From contig KN805444.1 in the NCBI GenBank assembly GCA_000818945.1, forward strand, positions 97,117 through 161,116: a DNA stretch of 64,000 nt. Reading direction: 5' to 3'. Positions 1-8,267 of the stretch are shown here, piece after piece; position 1 is the first letter of the stretch, and each line of letters opens with the position of its first letter. Under the pieces are notes generated by a model. That model saw nothing but the letters and a program-made list of their open reading frames with translations, made no database searches and was not told the origin of the DNA. A program made the translations under genes and the position numbers. This DNA is from Schizochytrium sp. CCTCC M209059. Its lineage: Eukaryota; Sar; Bigyra; Thraustochytrida; Thraustochytriidae.

Positions 1-889
1 CGCGAAGAGAGATTTCGGCAAGGACAGCGGGCTCGCCCGCGAGTAAATTGCGAAATTCGTCTCGTGAGCATTCGAGCGTGTGGACATCTCCTTCCTCAGA
101 GACACGGACAGTAGCAGAGTGAGGCTGCGACGTTACGAGAGAAACTTCGCCGAAGAACTCCCCGCTGCCAATGGTGCGCACCATTTTGCGACCCACGAAA
201 ACTTGAACTTCCCCCTCGATGACGATGAAAAATCGGCGAGGGGAGTCCTCCCCTCGCTCGAGAATAACTTCGGTTTTGCGGTGCACACTGGGCCGAAGGA
301 TCTCTTGCAGGAGATGCTGCTTGAGCTGACTCATCTGCTTGAAGATGCTGATTTGAGACACTGCTTTTCGTGCGGAAAGAAGCTCGTGTCCCATAGTCTC
401 AAATACGCGAAAGACGTTGGGCGCAACCTTTTTCATGGCCATGGCATCGACGCGATTGAAGGAGAACACAAGGGTCTCTTTGGTTGTGGCCGACGTGGTG
501 CTGTGCACGTGGTTCTTTTCTAAAATGATGACCTCGTTGAGCACGGCGCCGGCATTGAGCACACTCAGCTCGATAGCAAGTCCCCACTGATTCTTGGCGG
601 TGACGACAATTTCTCCTTCAACGATGATGTGGACCCGTGTCGCTGGTGTCCCTTCTTTGCCAATGATCGTGTGCGGCGCGTAGAGGTCGATCTGGACGAG
701 CTCGGCAACCTTTCGCAGCTCGTTATCGCCTGCCATCTTCAAGTACGGGAGGGAGCGAAGGCCGCGGGCAGTGCGCTCGGCGAACCTGTCGTGCGACGGG
801 TCTGTGCTTTTGGCCATGGCCACAACAGTATTCACGCGTGCCTCTGTCGCGAGGAGCTCCTCCGACTCGATGGATTGCACGCAGCCCAT
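1..889 (-). CDS. Two-CNB-domain protein with N-myristoylation motif (C-terminus beyond window)
   Basis: Reading the minus strand from ATG at 889 gives 296 uninterrupted codons running off the left edge. The N-terminus MGCVQS fits N-myristoylation at Gly2 with possible palmitoylation at Cys3, suggesting a membrane-anchored protein. Two cyclic-nucleotide-binding folds follow: residues about 40-150 (HIIVEGEIVV) and about 165-285 (FFIVIEGEVQVF, then GEFFGEVSLV). In the second phosphate-binding cassette F246-G247-E248 is kept, but the Arg that normally grips the cyclic phosphate is His257 (PHSATV). The first cassette is weaker still, with a similar His. The layout recalls PKA regulatory subunits, but there is no obvious N-terminal inhibitor or docking helix. 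In-frame stops (TGA) lie just 5' of the ATG, so the start is well supported unless an upstream exon exists. The 98-copy TTTGC array begins 57 bp upstream. CNB fold is clear; ligand binding is doubtful. Confidence 0.8.
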   Translation of the reverse strand, partial: MGCVQSIESEELLATEARVNTVVAMAKSTDPSHDRFAERTARGLRSLPYLKMAGDNELRKVAELVQIDLYAPHTIIGKEGTPATRVHIIVEGEIVVTAKNQWGLAIELSVLNAGAVLNEVIILEKNHVHSTTSATTKETLVFSFNRVDAMAMKKVAPNVFRVFETMGHELLSARKAVSQISIFKQMSQLKQHLLQEILRPSVHRKTEVILERGEDSPRRFFIVIEGEVQVFVGRKMVRTIGSGEFFGEVSLVTSQPHSATVRVSEEGDVHTLECSRDEFRNLLAGEPAVLAEISLR

Positions 890-945
890 TTTTGCTGCGC
901 GTTGCCCACGTCAATGTCAGGCCACCTGCGTCAGCTCCTCGAACT

Positions 946-1435
946 TTTGCTTTGCTTTGCTTTGCTTTGCTTTGCTTTGCTTTGCTTTGCTTTGCTTTGC
1001 TTTGCTTTGCTTTGCTTTGCTTTGCTTTGCTTTGCTTTGCTTTGCTTTGCTTTGCTTTGCTTTGCTTTGCTTTGCTTTGCTTTGCTTTGCTTTGCTTTGC
1101 TTTGCTTTGCTTTGCTTTGCTTTGCTTTGCTTTGCTTTGCTTTGCTTTGCTTTGCTTTGCTTTGCTTTGCTTTGCTTTGCTTTGCTTTGCTTTGCTTTGC
1201 TTTGCTTTGCTTTGCTTTGCTTTGCTTTGCTTTGCTTTGCTTTGCTTTGCTTTGCTTTGCTTTGCTTTGCTTTGCTTTGCTTTGCTTTGCTTTGCTTTGC
1301 TTTGCTTTGCTTTGCTTTGCTTTGCTTTGCTTTGCTTTGCTTTGCTTTGCTTTGCTTTGCTTTGCTTTGCTTTGCTTTGCTTTGCTTTGCTTTGCTTTGC
1401 TTTGCTTTGCTTTGCTTTGCTTTGCTTTGCTTTGC
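946..1435. repeat. (TTTGC)98 pentanucleotide array
   Basis: There are 98 uninterrupted copies of TTTGC with no visible point differences. Because the unit is 5 nt with no stop in any phase, all six frames stay open (Phe-Ala-Leu-Leu-Cys cycle on plus, Ala-Lys-Gln-Ser-Lys cycle on minus). That explains the long spurious ORFs here. It lies in the promoter or 5' leader of the CNB gene. Confidence 0.98.
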
Positions 1436-2348
1436 ACTGGGTCTTGAGCTTTCTCTCTCCCTCTCTCTTCACGCTCTCGCCTCGGCTCGGCTTGCGCGGC
1501 TCCCTTTACGCGTCTGCGAGAACGAAATCGATGGTGCCGCCTCGCCGAGCCACCTCGCCGAGCCACCTCGCTTTTCTCTTGCCTTGCCCTACCTTGCCTT
1601 TGCCTTGCCTTGCCTTGCTTAGTATACACCTGCGAGAGTGACGGAGTGTCTCCGCATCTTCTCACAGCGGCAGATTCCTGCGGCTCCGCGTCTGCGACTT
1701 CCTCGCGCCACGACGTCGTGAAGGGCCGCGACCAACCACTGCACGATGGCTGGGTCCGCCTCGAGCGCGCAGCAGCCCGCGCGTGCAGAACGTCACTCGT
1801 TTGTTGGTGCGCTTTCCCCACAGTAGCACCGCACCTCGTGCGCCGAGATTCGAAGCTCCGAGTCGGCCACTTTCGCCCTTCGTGGCTGGGCAGGCGCGGA
1901 TTGCCATTGCTTGATGGAATCTTGCGCGTGTAGTGGCGGGGGGGGAAGGGAACTGATTGGGTGGACAAGGGGAAATGCAGAGGGCGCAGAGGAGCATTGA
2001 AATCAATTGATTGATCTTCGAACAAGCGCACCGTCCAAAGAAGGTTGGCCAGCTGCGTAAAGATCATCGACGCTCAGTCAGATGCTCAATGCCAAGGACA
2101 AGGATCTTCACTCACAGGAAAAAGCATTAAAGAGTCCAGCGCAGGGTTGTATGTTCGTCGAAGCCCGCTACCGACACCAACGCTGCTCGTAAAAACTGGC
2201 GGAGAGATACCGAAAAACGTTCGATGATGTTTTGCATCTCAAATCGTAGCGCTTTGCAGAGAGAGCGGAAATTTGAATACAGTCAATCAATCAGTCAATC
2301 AAACATGCAATCAGGCATCGACGGCCAAAGATGATCAAGTCGATATTT
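1436..2348. other. Intergenic spacer with CCTTG-type pentamer remnants
   Basis: This holds a pyrimidine-rich stretch (1448-1475), an imperfect CCTTG/CCTTTG tract (about 1590-1620) and an AT-richer part towards 2300 with short ATCA-type direct repeats (2281-2315). No open frame resembles a known protein. It is probably the upstream region of the CNB gene and the 3' flank of the CFAP97-like gene. Confidence 0.6.
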
Positions 2349-2984
2349 TCACCTTCGCCTCGATGAAGGCGGCACACGCGCTGGCACGGTGCCGCGAACG
2401 CGAGCGAGCCGTTTGGCGAGAGCCTCATTTTCGCGATCAATCGATTTTTGCTGTCGACGGCTATTAATTTGAGCAGAGCCGGCACGGGGAGCATATTTCT
2501 GTGCGGCAGCTATCCGCGCGCCCGGCGACGATCCTTGTCGCCGGTTGCTGATGGACGCCAACTTTTTCACAAGCTGCATATTCTCGCGCTCGATGCGCTT
2601 CCGTTCGAGAATGTCAAAGGTAAAGTCGCGCGTCTCGGGCCGACGTTGCGAAGGAACTCCTGATGCTTGAGCTTGGCCTTGGTGCTGGTTTCGTGGGCGC
2701 TGCCTTACGTCAAGACGACCTTTTGAGCGAGACACTGGAATCCTCTTGATGTCCTTTGTAGACGTCGAAGCCGCCTTGGGTTTCTTTTCCTCAGATGCGC
2801 TCACACGCATCTGTCGCATCATTGCCTCGGCAAGCTCTGCCGCTTCGCGTTCTTCCTCATCATCGTCATCAGTGTCGTTGCTGTGCTTTTTGTTTTCTGG
2901 TTTGATGCGCTGCATGGACGAAGCATCCGCTGCGCCCAAGGGAAATGCACCTTGAGCTCGCGTACCGGTCAAGACATCGTTCAT
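2349..2984 (-). CDS. CFAP97 (hemingway/KIAA1430)-like ciliary protein
   Basis: 211 residues from ATG at 2984; the frame is open 12 codons further up but only to a GTG, preceded by a TAG stop. The C-terminal half carries the motif pair typical of CFAP97/Hmw proteins: ILERKRIERENMQLVKKL, then about 40 residues later KSIDRENEALAKRL. In the family these Glu-Arg-Glu-Asn helices occur in axoneme-associated proteins needed for cilia or sperm flagella. The N-terminal half is acidic and low in complexity (DTDDDDEEE) with a basic, Gln- and Arg-rich linker. Its presence implies a flagellated life stage. It diverges from the 2OG oxygenase gene, with 553 bp between the start codons. An upstream exon cannot be excluded. 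Family assignment is by motif only. Confidence 0.6.
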   Translation of the reverse strand: MNDVLTGTRAQGAFPLGAADASSMQRIKPENKKHSNDTDDDDEEEREAAELAEAMMRQMRVSASEEKKPKAASTSTKDIKRIPVSRSKGRLDVRQRPRNQHQGQAQASGVPSQRRPETRDFTFDILERKRIERENMQLVKKLASISNRRQGSSPGARIAAAQKYAPRAGSAQINSRRQQKSIDRENEALAKRLARVRGTVPARVPPSSRRR

Positions 2985-3537
2985 GTTGACCTTTTCTCCT
3001 TCCTGTTTCCCCTTTCCCACAAGATAATGTGCCTCGTGCTATGTCTCGTGCGAATGCCAAAGCCTCTGCCAATCTCGAAGGGCGCCGCCCGCCGTCGATG
3101 TGGCTCGGCGCAAGCGCAAGTCTCTCGTTGAGTGCTTGACCTTCGGGTCTGCTGACGTCCGAGCGAATGTCTTGTGCGTGAGATCGGAAATGCCTCTCCA
3201 AAATAGCTAGCTAGCTAGCTCTGCCCTTTTACAAATTTCATCAAATACGAAGCGTCTTTCGGCTCCAACTTCGGCGTTCAAGCCAGCCAGCCTGAGGCCG
3301 CAGCAAGCAACGAACGGCTCCCGCCTTGCTACTTAGAGCTACTACTAGAATGGGAAAAAAGAGGGTGTGTACTCTTATAGGGTGTGCACCCGTACGGGGT
3401 GCGCGGGGGGGGTGCGCGAGAAGAATGGTAAAGTATGGTGTCGCATGCCACCCAAAACAACAAGGTCTTTGCACCTGGCAGGCACTGGCTGGTCGGCATT
3501 CTTTTGTCGCAGGCCGAGTCGGCGGAGGAGCAAAACC
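2985..3537. promoter_or_regulatory. Divergent spacer between CFAP97-like and 2OG oxygenase genes
   Basis: 553 bp between two divergent start codons. It includes a (GCTA)n stretch at about 3206-3222 and a GC-rich run of repeated GGGTGTGCACCC-like words at 3379-3415. No TATA box is evident. It probably contains both promoters. Confidence 0.5.
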
Positions 3538-4488
3538 ATGTCTGCGTTGGCATCGCCATCGGGGCCTCAAGGTCAGCCCGCGGGACCTGCGGAGGACTCG
3601 AGTGCAAGCTCGCGAAGACGCGCCTTTTTGGGCGATGCAGAGGCAAGGGCCACGGTGACGGTGGTCGAGGGCGTGTTTAGCAGCGAGGAGGCTGCGCGCG
3701 TCTGTGAGGCCGCCCGACGTGCCGTGAAAAGAAACGGAGGCTGGGCCACCGACAGACATCGCGACTTCGCCACGACAGATTTGCCGCTCTACGAGCTCTC
3801 GCCGCGGGCCTTTGCGTTTGTGCGGCGCACGTTACGAAAGCGACTGCTCTCTTGGTGCGCACGACGCTTCGGGCTCGACGCAGCTGACCTCTTTTTCAAA
3901 GACCTCTTTGTGGTTTCCTACAATGCTGACGTGGCAGGCGGTCAACGAGAGTTGGCTTTGCACCGCGACGGCTCGCTTCTTTCCTTTAACGTGCTGTTGA
4001 CGCCAGAAACATCCTTTGAGGGCGGAGGTACCTCGTTTCCGGCGCTTGGCACGGTTCACATTCGTCAGGGCGATGCTGTTGTTCACGACGGCAAGGTTCT
4101 TCATGCAGGCGCCCCCGTGACTCGGGGCGAGCGTGTGATTCTAGTTGCGTTCGTGGACACCGTTGTTGACGAGACGCCATCCATGGGCGATTCTCCGGAG
4201 GCGCGCGCTCGCCGTGACGCGCAAGAATTTCGTGCAGTTCACGAGCGTCTGCGCAAGGCCTCTGCAAAGGTGGACGATGCTGTCGAGGATGCAATGTACC
4301 TTTTGCATTCGATGACTGTGGAGTCGGACGCAGACTCAGAGTCAGAGGACGCGGGTGACGAGGATCCTGTCGGCGATCTCCAAAATACAGCCGCGGATGT
4401 CGAGTCCGGACGTTGCGCCCCCGACGCCGTCGACAATAATGCTAGCGTGCAAGCCACTGTCTTGCAGCGAGCTTCGCTCGCGGAATGA
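3538..4488 (+). CDS. 2-oxoglutarate/Fe(II)-dependent oxygenase (prolyl-4-hydroxylase-like fold)
   Basis: 316 residues. The ATG at 3538 has a good context (AAACCATGT); the frame extends 57 codons further up, but that part is low in complexity and probably leader. The double-stranded beta-helix core carries the Fe(II) triad: H142 and D144 in LALHRDGSLLSFNVLL, H189 in VLHAGAPVTRGERVIL, with R199 placed to bind the 2-oxoglutarate carboxylate. The core covers roughly residues 120-208. It is followed by a charged helical tail and an acidic Ser/Asp/Glu-rich C-terminus of about 80 residues. No signal peptide is seen, so a cytosolic or nuclear enzyme is more likely than a secretory prolyl hydroxylase. 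The substrate cannot be deduced. An AATAAA at 4670-4675 fits the 3' end; the gene converges on ETF alpha. Confidence 0.85.
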   Translation: MSALASPSGPQGQPAGPAEDSSASSRRRAFLGDAEARATVTVVEGVFSSEEAARVCEAARRAVKRNGGWATDRHRDFATTDLPLYELSPRAFAFVRRTLRKRLLSWCARRFGLDAADLFFKDLFVVSYNADVAGGQRELALHRDGSLLSFNVLLTPETSFEGGGTSFPALGTVHIRQGDAVVHDGKVLHAGAPVTRGERVILVAFVDTVVDETPSMGDSPEARARRDAQEFRAVHERLRKASAKVDDAVEDAMYLLHSMTVESDADSESEDAGDEDPVGDLQNTAADVESGRCAPDAVDNNASVQATVLQRASLAE

Positions 4489-4872
4489 ATGCATACAAAT
4501 TTGAACAAATGTAGTATTGTCTTTGGAAGAGAATAAGGTATGTCTTGGCCCAATGCTGGGTACGTGACCCATGCTGAACTTATCATGATGCATCTCCTCA
4601 AAAGGTGGAACTCGCAGAGTGACAAAATCGATATGAAGATGAGACGAAAGGAGAATTTATGTCTTTTGAAATAAAGAAACAAGGGTCTCGACAAGCAAGG
4701 AGGTATTGAAATGAGTGCTCTGACAAAGATAGATTGCCTTCCTCCTTTCGAGTCTCGAATCCTTATGTGTGTGTGTTTAGGTTCGTTGTCTCGGTTCGAG
4801 AGGTTCTCGATTCTTTGTGTAGAAAATAAAAAGGGATCAAACGATGTGTCATAAAATTGGCGATTTCAGAGT
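4489..4872. other. Convergent 3' spacer with poly(A) signal
   Basis: 384 bp between the stops of the 2OG oxygenase and ETF alpha genes. AATAAA occurs at 4670-4675 on the plus strand and again at about 4826. The composition is AT-richer than the coding flanks. No gene is seen. Confidence 0.6.
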
Positions 4873-5886
4873 TTAGAGCTTCTCGATCATCTCGGGGACG
4901 GCCTTGAAGAGGTCAGCCTCGAGGCCAATGTCGCTGACCTGGAAGATGGGGGCCTCGGGGTCCTTGTTGATGCAGACAATGGTCTTGGCGTCCTTCATGC
5001 CGGCAAGGTGCTGGATGGCACCGGAGATACCCACGGCAATGTACAGGCCCGGGGCGACGATCTTGCCGGTCTGGCCGATCTGGAGCTCGTTGGGCACGTA
5101 GCCGGCGTCGACGGCCGCGCGCGAGGCGCCGACAGCGCCGCCACCGAGCTTGTCGGCGAGGGTGTAGAGCATGTCAAAGTTCTCGCCGTTTTTGAGGCCA
5201 CGGCCGCCGGAGACGATCTTGTCGGCGGTGGTGAGCTCGGGGCGGTCCGACTTGGCGACCTCGTCGGCGACCCAGGTGGTCTTGCCGGCGTCGCCGGGGC
5301 CGGAAACCTCCTCGACGCTGGCGGAGCCACCCTCGGCAGCGGCCTTGTCAAAGTTGGTGATGCGGACGCTGGCGAGCTTGACGCTGTCCGAGGACTTCAC
5401 GGTGGCGATGGCGTTGCCAGCGTACATGGGGCGCTTGAAGGTGTCCTCGCCGAGGATCTCGAGGATGTCGGAGACGGGCTGCACGTCGAGCTTGGCGCCG
5501 AGGCGGGGCATGATGTTCTTGCCGTCGTTGGAGGCGGCAAAGAGGATGTGCGAGAAGCTCTTGGAGTCCTGGACGGACTGGAGGAGGGCGGTGATGTTCT
5601 CGGCGATGCCGTGGTCGTAGGCGGCGTCGCCGGCCGCGAGGACCGAGGAGACGCCGTCGATCTTGGCGGCCTGCTCGGCGATCTTGGCGGCATCAGCGCC
5701 GGCCACGAGCAGGGTCACGTCGCCTCCGATGGCCTTGGCGGCGGACACCACCGACAGGGTCGAGTCCGCGATCGCGCCCTCGGCGTGCTCCGCGAGCACC
5801 AGCGTCGACGCCATGCGCGCCTGCGCGCTCGCCGCGAGGCCGCGCCGGGCCATGAGCCCGGCGCTCTTGAAGCCGCTCGCCAGCAT
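4873..5886 (-). CDS. ETFA: Electron transfer flavoprotein subunit alpha, mitochondrial
   Basis: 337 residues from ATG at 5886; the frame stays open above it, but the extension is low-complexity Arg/Gln/Glu. The N-terminus (MLASGFKSAGLMARRGLAASAQARMAS) is basic and amphipathic, a typical matrix-targeting presequence. The mature part starts at TLVLAEH, as in other ETF alpha chains. The C-terminal FAD-binding domain is intact: GRGLKNGENF, VGASRAAVDAGYVPNELQIG, QTGKIVAPGLYIAVGISGAI and INKDPEAPIFQVSDIG, the last two being the family signature. ETF alpha/beta passes electrons from acyl-CoA and other matrix dehydrogenases to ETF-QO. Length matches the family. No other ETF gene is in the window. The upstream spacer carries an ACTGC tract about 195 bp away and a cluster of GCAAGT hexamers 0.5-0.8 kb away. 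Confidence 0.97.
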   Translation of the reverse strand: MLASGFKSAGLMARRGLAASAQARMASTLVLAEHAEGAIADSTLSVVSAAKAIGGDVTLLVAGADAAKIAEQAAKIDGVSSVLAAGDAAYDHGIAENITALLQSVQDSKSFSHILFAASNDGKNIMPRLGAKLDVQPVSDILEILGEDTFKRPMYAGNAIATVKSSDSVKLASVRITNFDKAAAEGGSASVEEVSGPGDAGKTTWVADEVAKSDRPELTTADKIVSGGRGLKNGENFDMLYTLADKLGGGAVGASRAAVDAGYVPNELQIGQTGKIVAPGLYIAVGISGAIQHLAGMKDAKTIVCINKDPEAPIFQVSDIGLEADLFKAVPEMIEKL

Positions 5887-6398
5887 CTTCCTTCGCTCCT
5901 CCGCTCCGCCGCTGCCGCGCTCCTGCTCCCGCTCCCGCTCCTGCTCCTGCCGCCGCTGCGCTGCCGCTGCGAGTGCTGCTGCTGCAGATGCTGCCTGCCT
6001 GCCTGCCGTCGGGTTAAGGCTCTGCCGGGGCGGTAATGTAATCCTCCCGTGTAATCCACGACGCCGCGGCCTGCGCGCTGCACTGCACTGCACTGCACTG
6101 CGCTCCCCTTCCTCGCCTTGCCTTGCTTATACTGCGCCGCGCTGCAGAGCTTGCACTGCGTGGCGCCGCGTATAACCCACTGTGGCCCGCGCGCGCCGCA
6201 CTGTAGCGCGCCGCATAACCCACTGTGCGGCCGCCGCGCCGAGTGTCCACGCGCCGCGCTCGCTGCGTTCTTCAGCGCCGCATTACAGGGCGCGCATTGC
6301 ATTACAGCGCGCTGCGCCGCGCCGCGCCGCGCGCCGCTACGGGCGCCGCCGCCGACTGTGCGCCGCCGCGCCTGGACACTCGGAGCGGCGCATTCCGC

Positions 6399-6694
6399 AC
6401 TTGCGACGGGCCGGCTGCAAGTGCGCGACCGCGCGCGCACGTTGAACTTGTAGCAGCGCTGGCGCGCGCGGGTCCATCGGGCAGCCGCTGCACCGGGCTC
6501 CGCCGCGCTGCCGCAAGTGCGAATCGGCGCGGCGCAAGTGGGGAATAACCGGTATACCCGACTTGCGCCTGGCGCAGAGAGCCACTTGCGGCGGCTTCTT
6601 CCTACGCGGCGATTGCACACGCGTTACATCGGCCTGGCCGGCGGCCTGCAAGTGCGGCTCCCGCATAGCCGACTGACGCCGCCGCCCCGCAAGT
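6399..6694. promoter_or_regulatory. Cluster of eight GCAAGT/ACTTGC hexamers in both orientations
   Basis: GCAAGT is at 6417, 6513, 6534, 6648 and 6689; ACTTGC is at 6399, 6561 and 6584. Most are extended to YGCAAGTGS or its complement. Eight copies in about 300 bp is far above chance for a hexamer. It lies 0.5-0.8 kb upstream of the ETFA start. A transcription-factor or silencing element is possible; a decayed dispersed repeat is the alternative. Confidence 0.5.
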
Positions 6695-6744
6695 CAACAA
6701 CCGCGCCCGCACACAGTCCACAATCTTTACCGCGCCCTTTGTGA

Positions 6745-6747
6745 GGA

Positions 6748-6778
<31 letters not shown>

Positions 6779-6812
6779 GAAGAAAGAAAGGAAGGAAGGA
6801 AGGGAGGAAGGA
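6745..6812. repeat. GAAA/GGAA purine microsatellite
   Basis: Tandem AAAG units grading into AAGG units. A related purine tract lies at about 7303-7356. Confidence 0.9.
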
Positions 6813-8125
6813 AGCGACGCACGCCGCCGCCGCCGCCAGCCCCGTCTTCACCGCCGCGGGAGGCCAGGGTGGCCACGGCTCCGGGGCCAAAGACCCGCGC
6901 GAACTCTCCTTTTCGCCCCGAACCCGCCGCCCGCCGAGTTTCTTCCGGCCCGTCCGCGCCACAGCGCGTGCAGGAGCGCCGACGCGCCGGTGCAGCCCGC
7001 GCGGGATGGTCCTCGTCTCCCTCCTCCAGCTGCAGTTAGCTCCTCTCTCTCTCTTTGCATTGGAGGAAAAGAAAAAGAAAAAAAAAGAGGACCGCAACTA
7101 GAGTCTAGACTGGACTTCGCAATTGTTGATTTCAATCGCGCTCCCAAGTCGGTCCCGGGCCGCGTCGCTGCTCCTTCTCCCCATGCTGCTCGCCTCGTCT
7201 GCCCGCCGTTCTAGCGAGGAGGGAAAGAAAAGGGGCGCTGCGGTGCAGACGAGACGCTGCGCGGAGAAGAAGAGGCGGAGGAAGGCCAGGCAGGAAGAAG
7301 GGCAAAGAAAGAAAGATAAGGGAAAGAAAGAAAGAAAGAAAGAAGGAGAGAAAGAATGAAGGCACGCAGCAGGGATGGAGGGAGGGAGGGCCCGTCTTTT
7401 TCTTTTCTTTTTTAATTAGCGGACCATGCAGCCAAGAAGCGGGGTGCGGGCGGCGGGCCACCTTGGACGCGATAACCCGCCGCGAGACCTCGGATGGACG
7501 AGAGCGGCCAGCTGCAGAAGGTCAGTCGCCGGAAGAGGGTTTTCGCCGGGTTTCGCCAGCTGGCTTCAGAGCCCACGCTTCGCAGGCCGTCCATGAAGGC
7601 GGAGGATTGTTTGCGAGCTCGGGCTGAGAGAAAGGGGCAGGCGAGGAGCAGGAAGCAGCGAGAATTCCGGAAGCAGGAGCAGGAAAAAAAAAAAGAATCC
7701 AAGGCAGAAAGCGGCTTACTTCACGTGCTTTCCGCCTTAAGCGCGGACACTAGAGGGTGGGGCGAGCATGCCCCCCTGCGAAAGAGAGGGGGTGGCTTTT
7801 TGGAAGGGAGGCATGCAGCACAATTGCACTGAGACCACCTTAATGGGGGGCAGGGAGGGGAGAAGAAAGCCGAGACGATCCGTTACGGCGGATGCGCCAT
7901 TCAAGCTCTACAGGCAGGCTGCCTGGCAGGGAGATTGATAGATAGACAGATAGATGTGTACTTATGAGAGGAGTTGGTTGATTCGGCCGGTCCCCGTGGA
8001 CTCCCACCTCGACGAAAGGATTTAGGCTCGAGGCGTGTGAGTGTGTGCAAGCGAAGTGCGTGCAAGCGAAGTGCGTGCAAGCAAAAAGTGCCTGCGAGCG
8101 TGCGTACAAGCAAAGTGAGTAAAGA

Positions 8126-8220
8126 TCGCCTTGCCTTGCCTTGCCTCACATTGCATTGACTTATATCGCATCGCATCGCATCGCATCGCATCGGATCGCA
8201 TCACATCCCATCGCATCAGA
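8126..8220. repeat. Pentanucleotide-periodic leader tract (CCTTG, then CGCAT)
   Basis: Four CCTTG-like units, a short bridge, then about ten ATCGC units with point changes, ending 48 bp before the ATG of the WW/EF-hand gene. Spacing stays at 5 nt although the unit changes. Confidence 0.85.
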
Positions 8221-8239
8221 GCGTGCGCGATAGAGGCAT

Positions 8240-8263
8240 ATGGACGAGGACGAAGAGGCCTGA
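8240..8263 (+). other. Possible upstream ORF (MDEDEEA)
   Basis: An ATG at 8240 opens a seven-codon frame ending in TGA at 8261-8263, four bases before the main ATG at 8268. If this stretch is transcribed, the uORF would affect initiation on the main frame. It could also be chance. Confidence 0.3.
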
Positions 8264-8267
8264 GCTG

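Larger units (their letters stand above)
5887..8267. other. 2.4-kb low-complexity spacer, no supported gene
   Basis: The first 900 bp are extremely rich in CGCCG/GCGC words with an ACTGC tract (6078-6100). Then come a cluster of GCAAGT hexamers (6399-6694), purine microsatellites (6745-6812 and about 7303-7356), a mixed region, and pentamer tracts up to the next gene (8126-8220). ORFs on both strands are Arg/Ala/Ser-rich with no recognisable domain. It should contain the ETFA promoter and that of the WW/EF-hand gene. Confidence 0.6.

Noticed and set aside
629..2067. Several long open frames on both strands across the TTTGC array (up to 378 codons).
   Set aside because: They are open only because the pentamer has no stop in any frame; flanking residues are not conserved-looking and the real gene reads through 889-1 in another frame.
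4789..4800. GGTTCGAGAGG resembling a tRNA B box.
   Set aside because: No A box at a suitable distance and no cloverleaf can be drawn.
5008..6036. A 342-codon frame antisense to ETFA.
   Set aside because: Gly/Leu/Val/Asp-rich mirror frame of a clearly identified gene.
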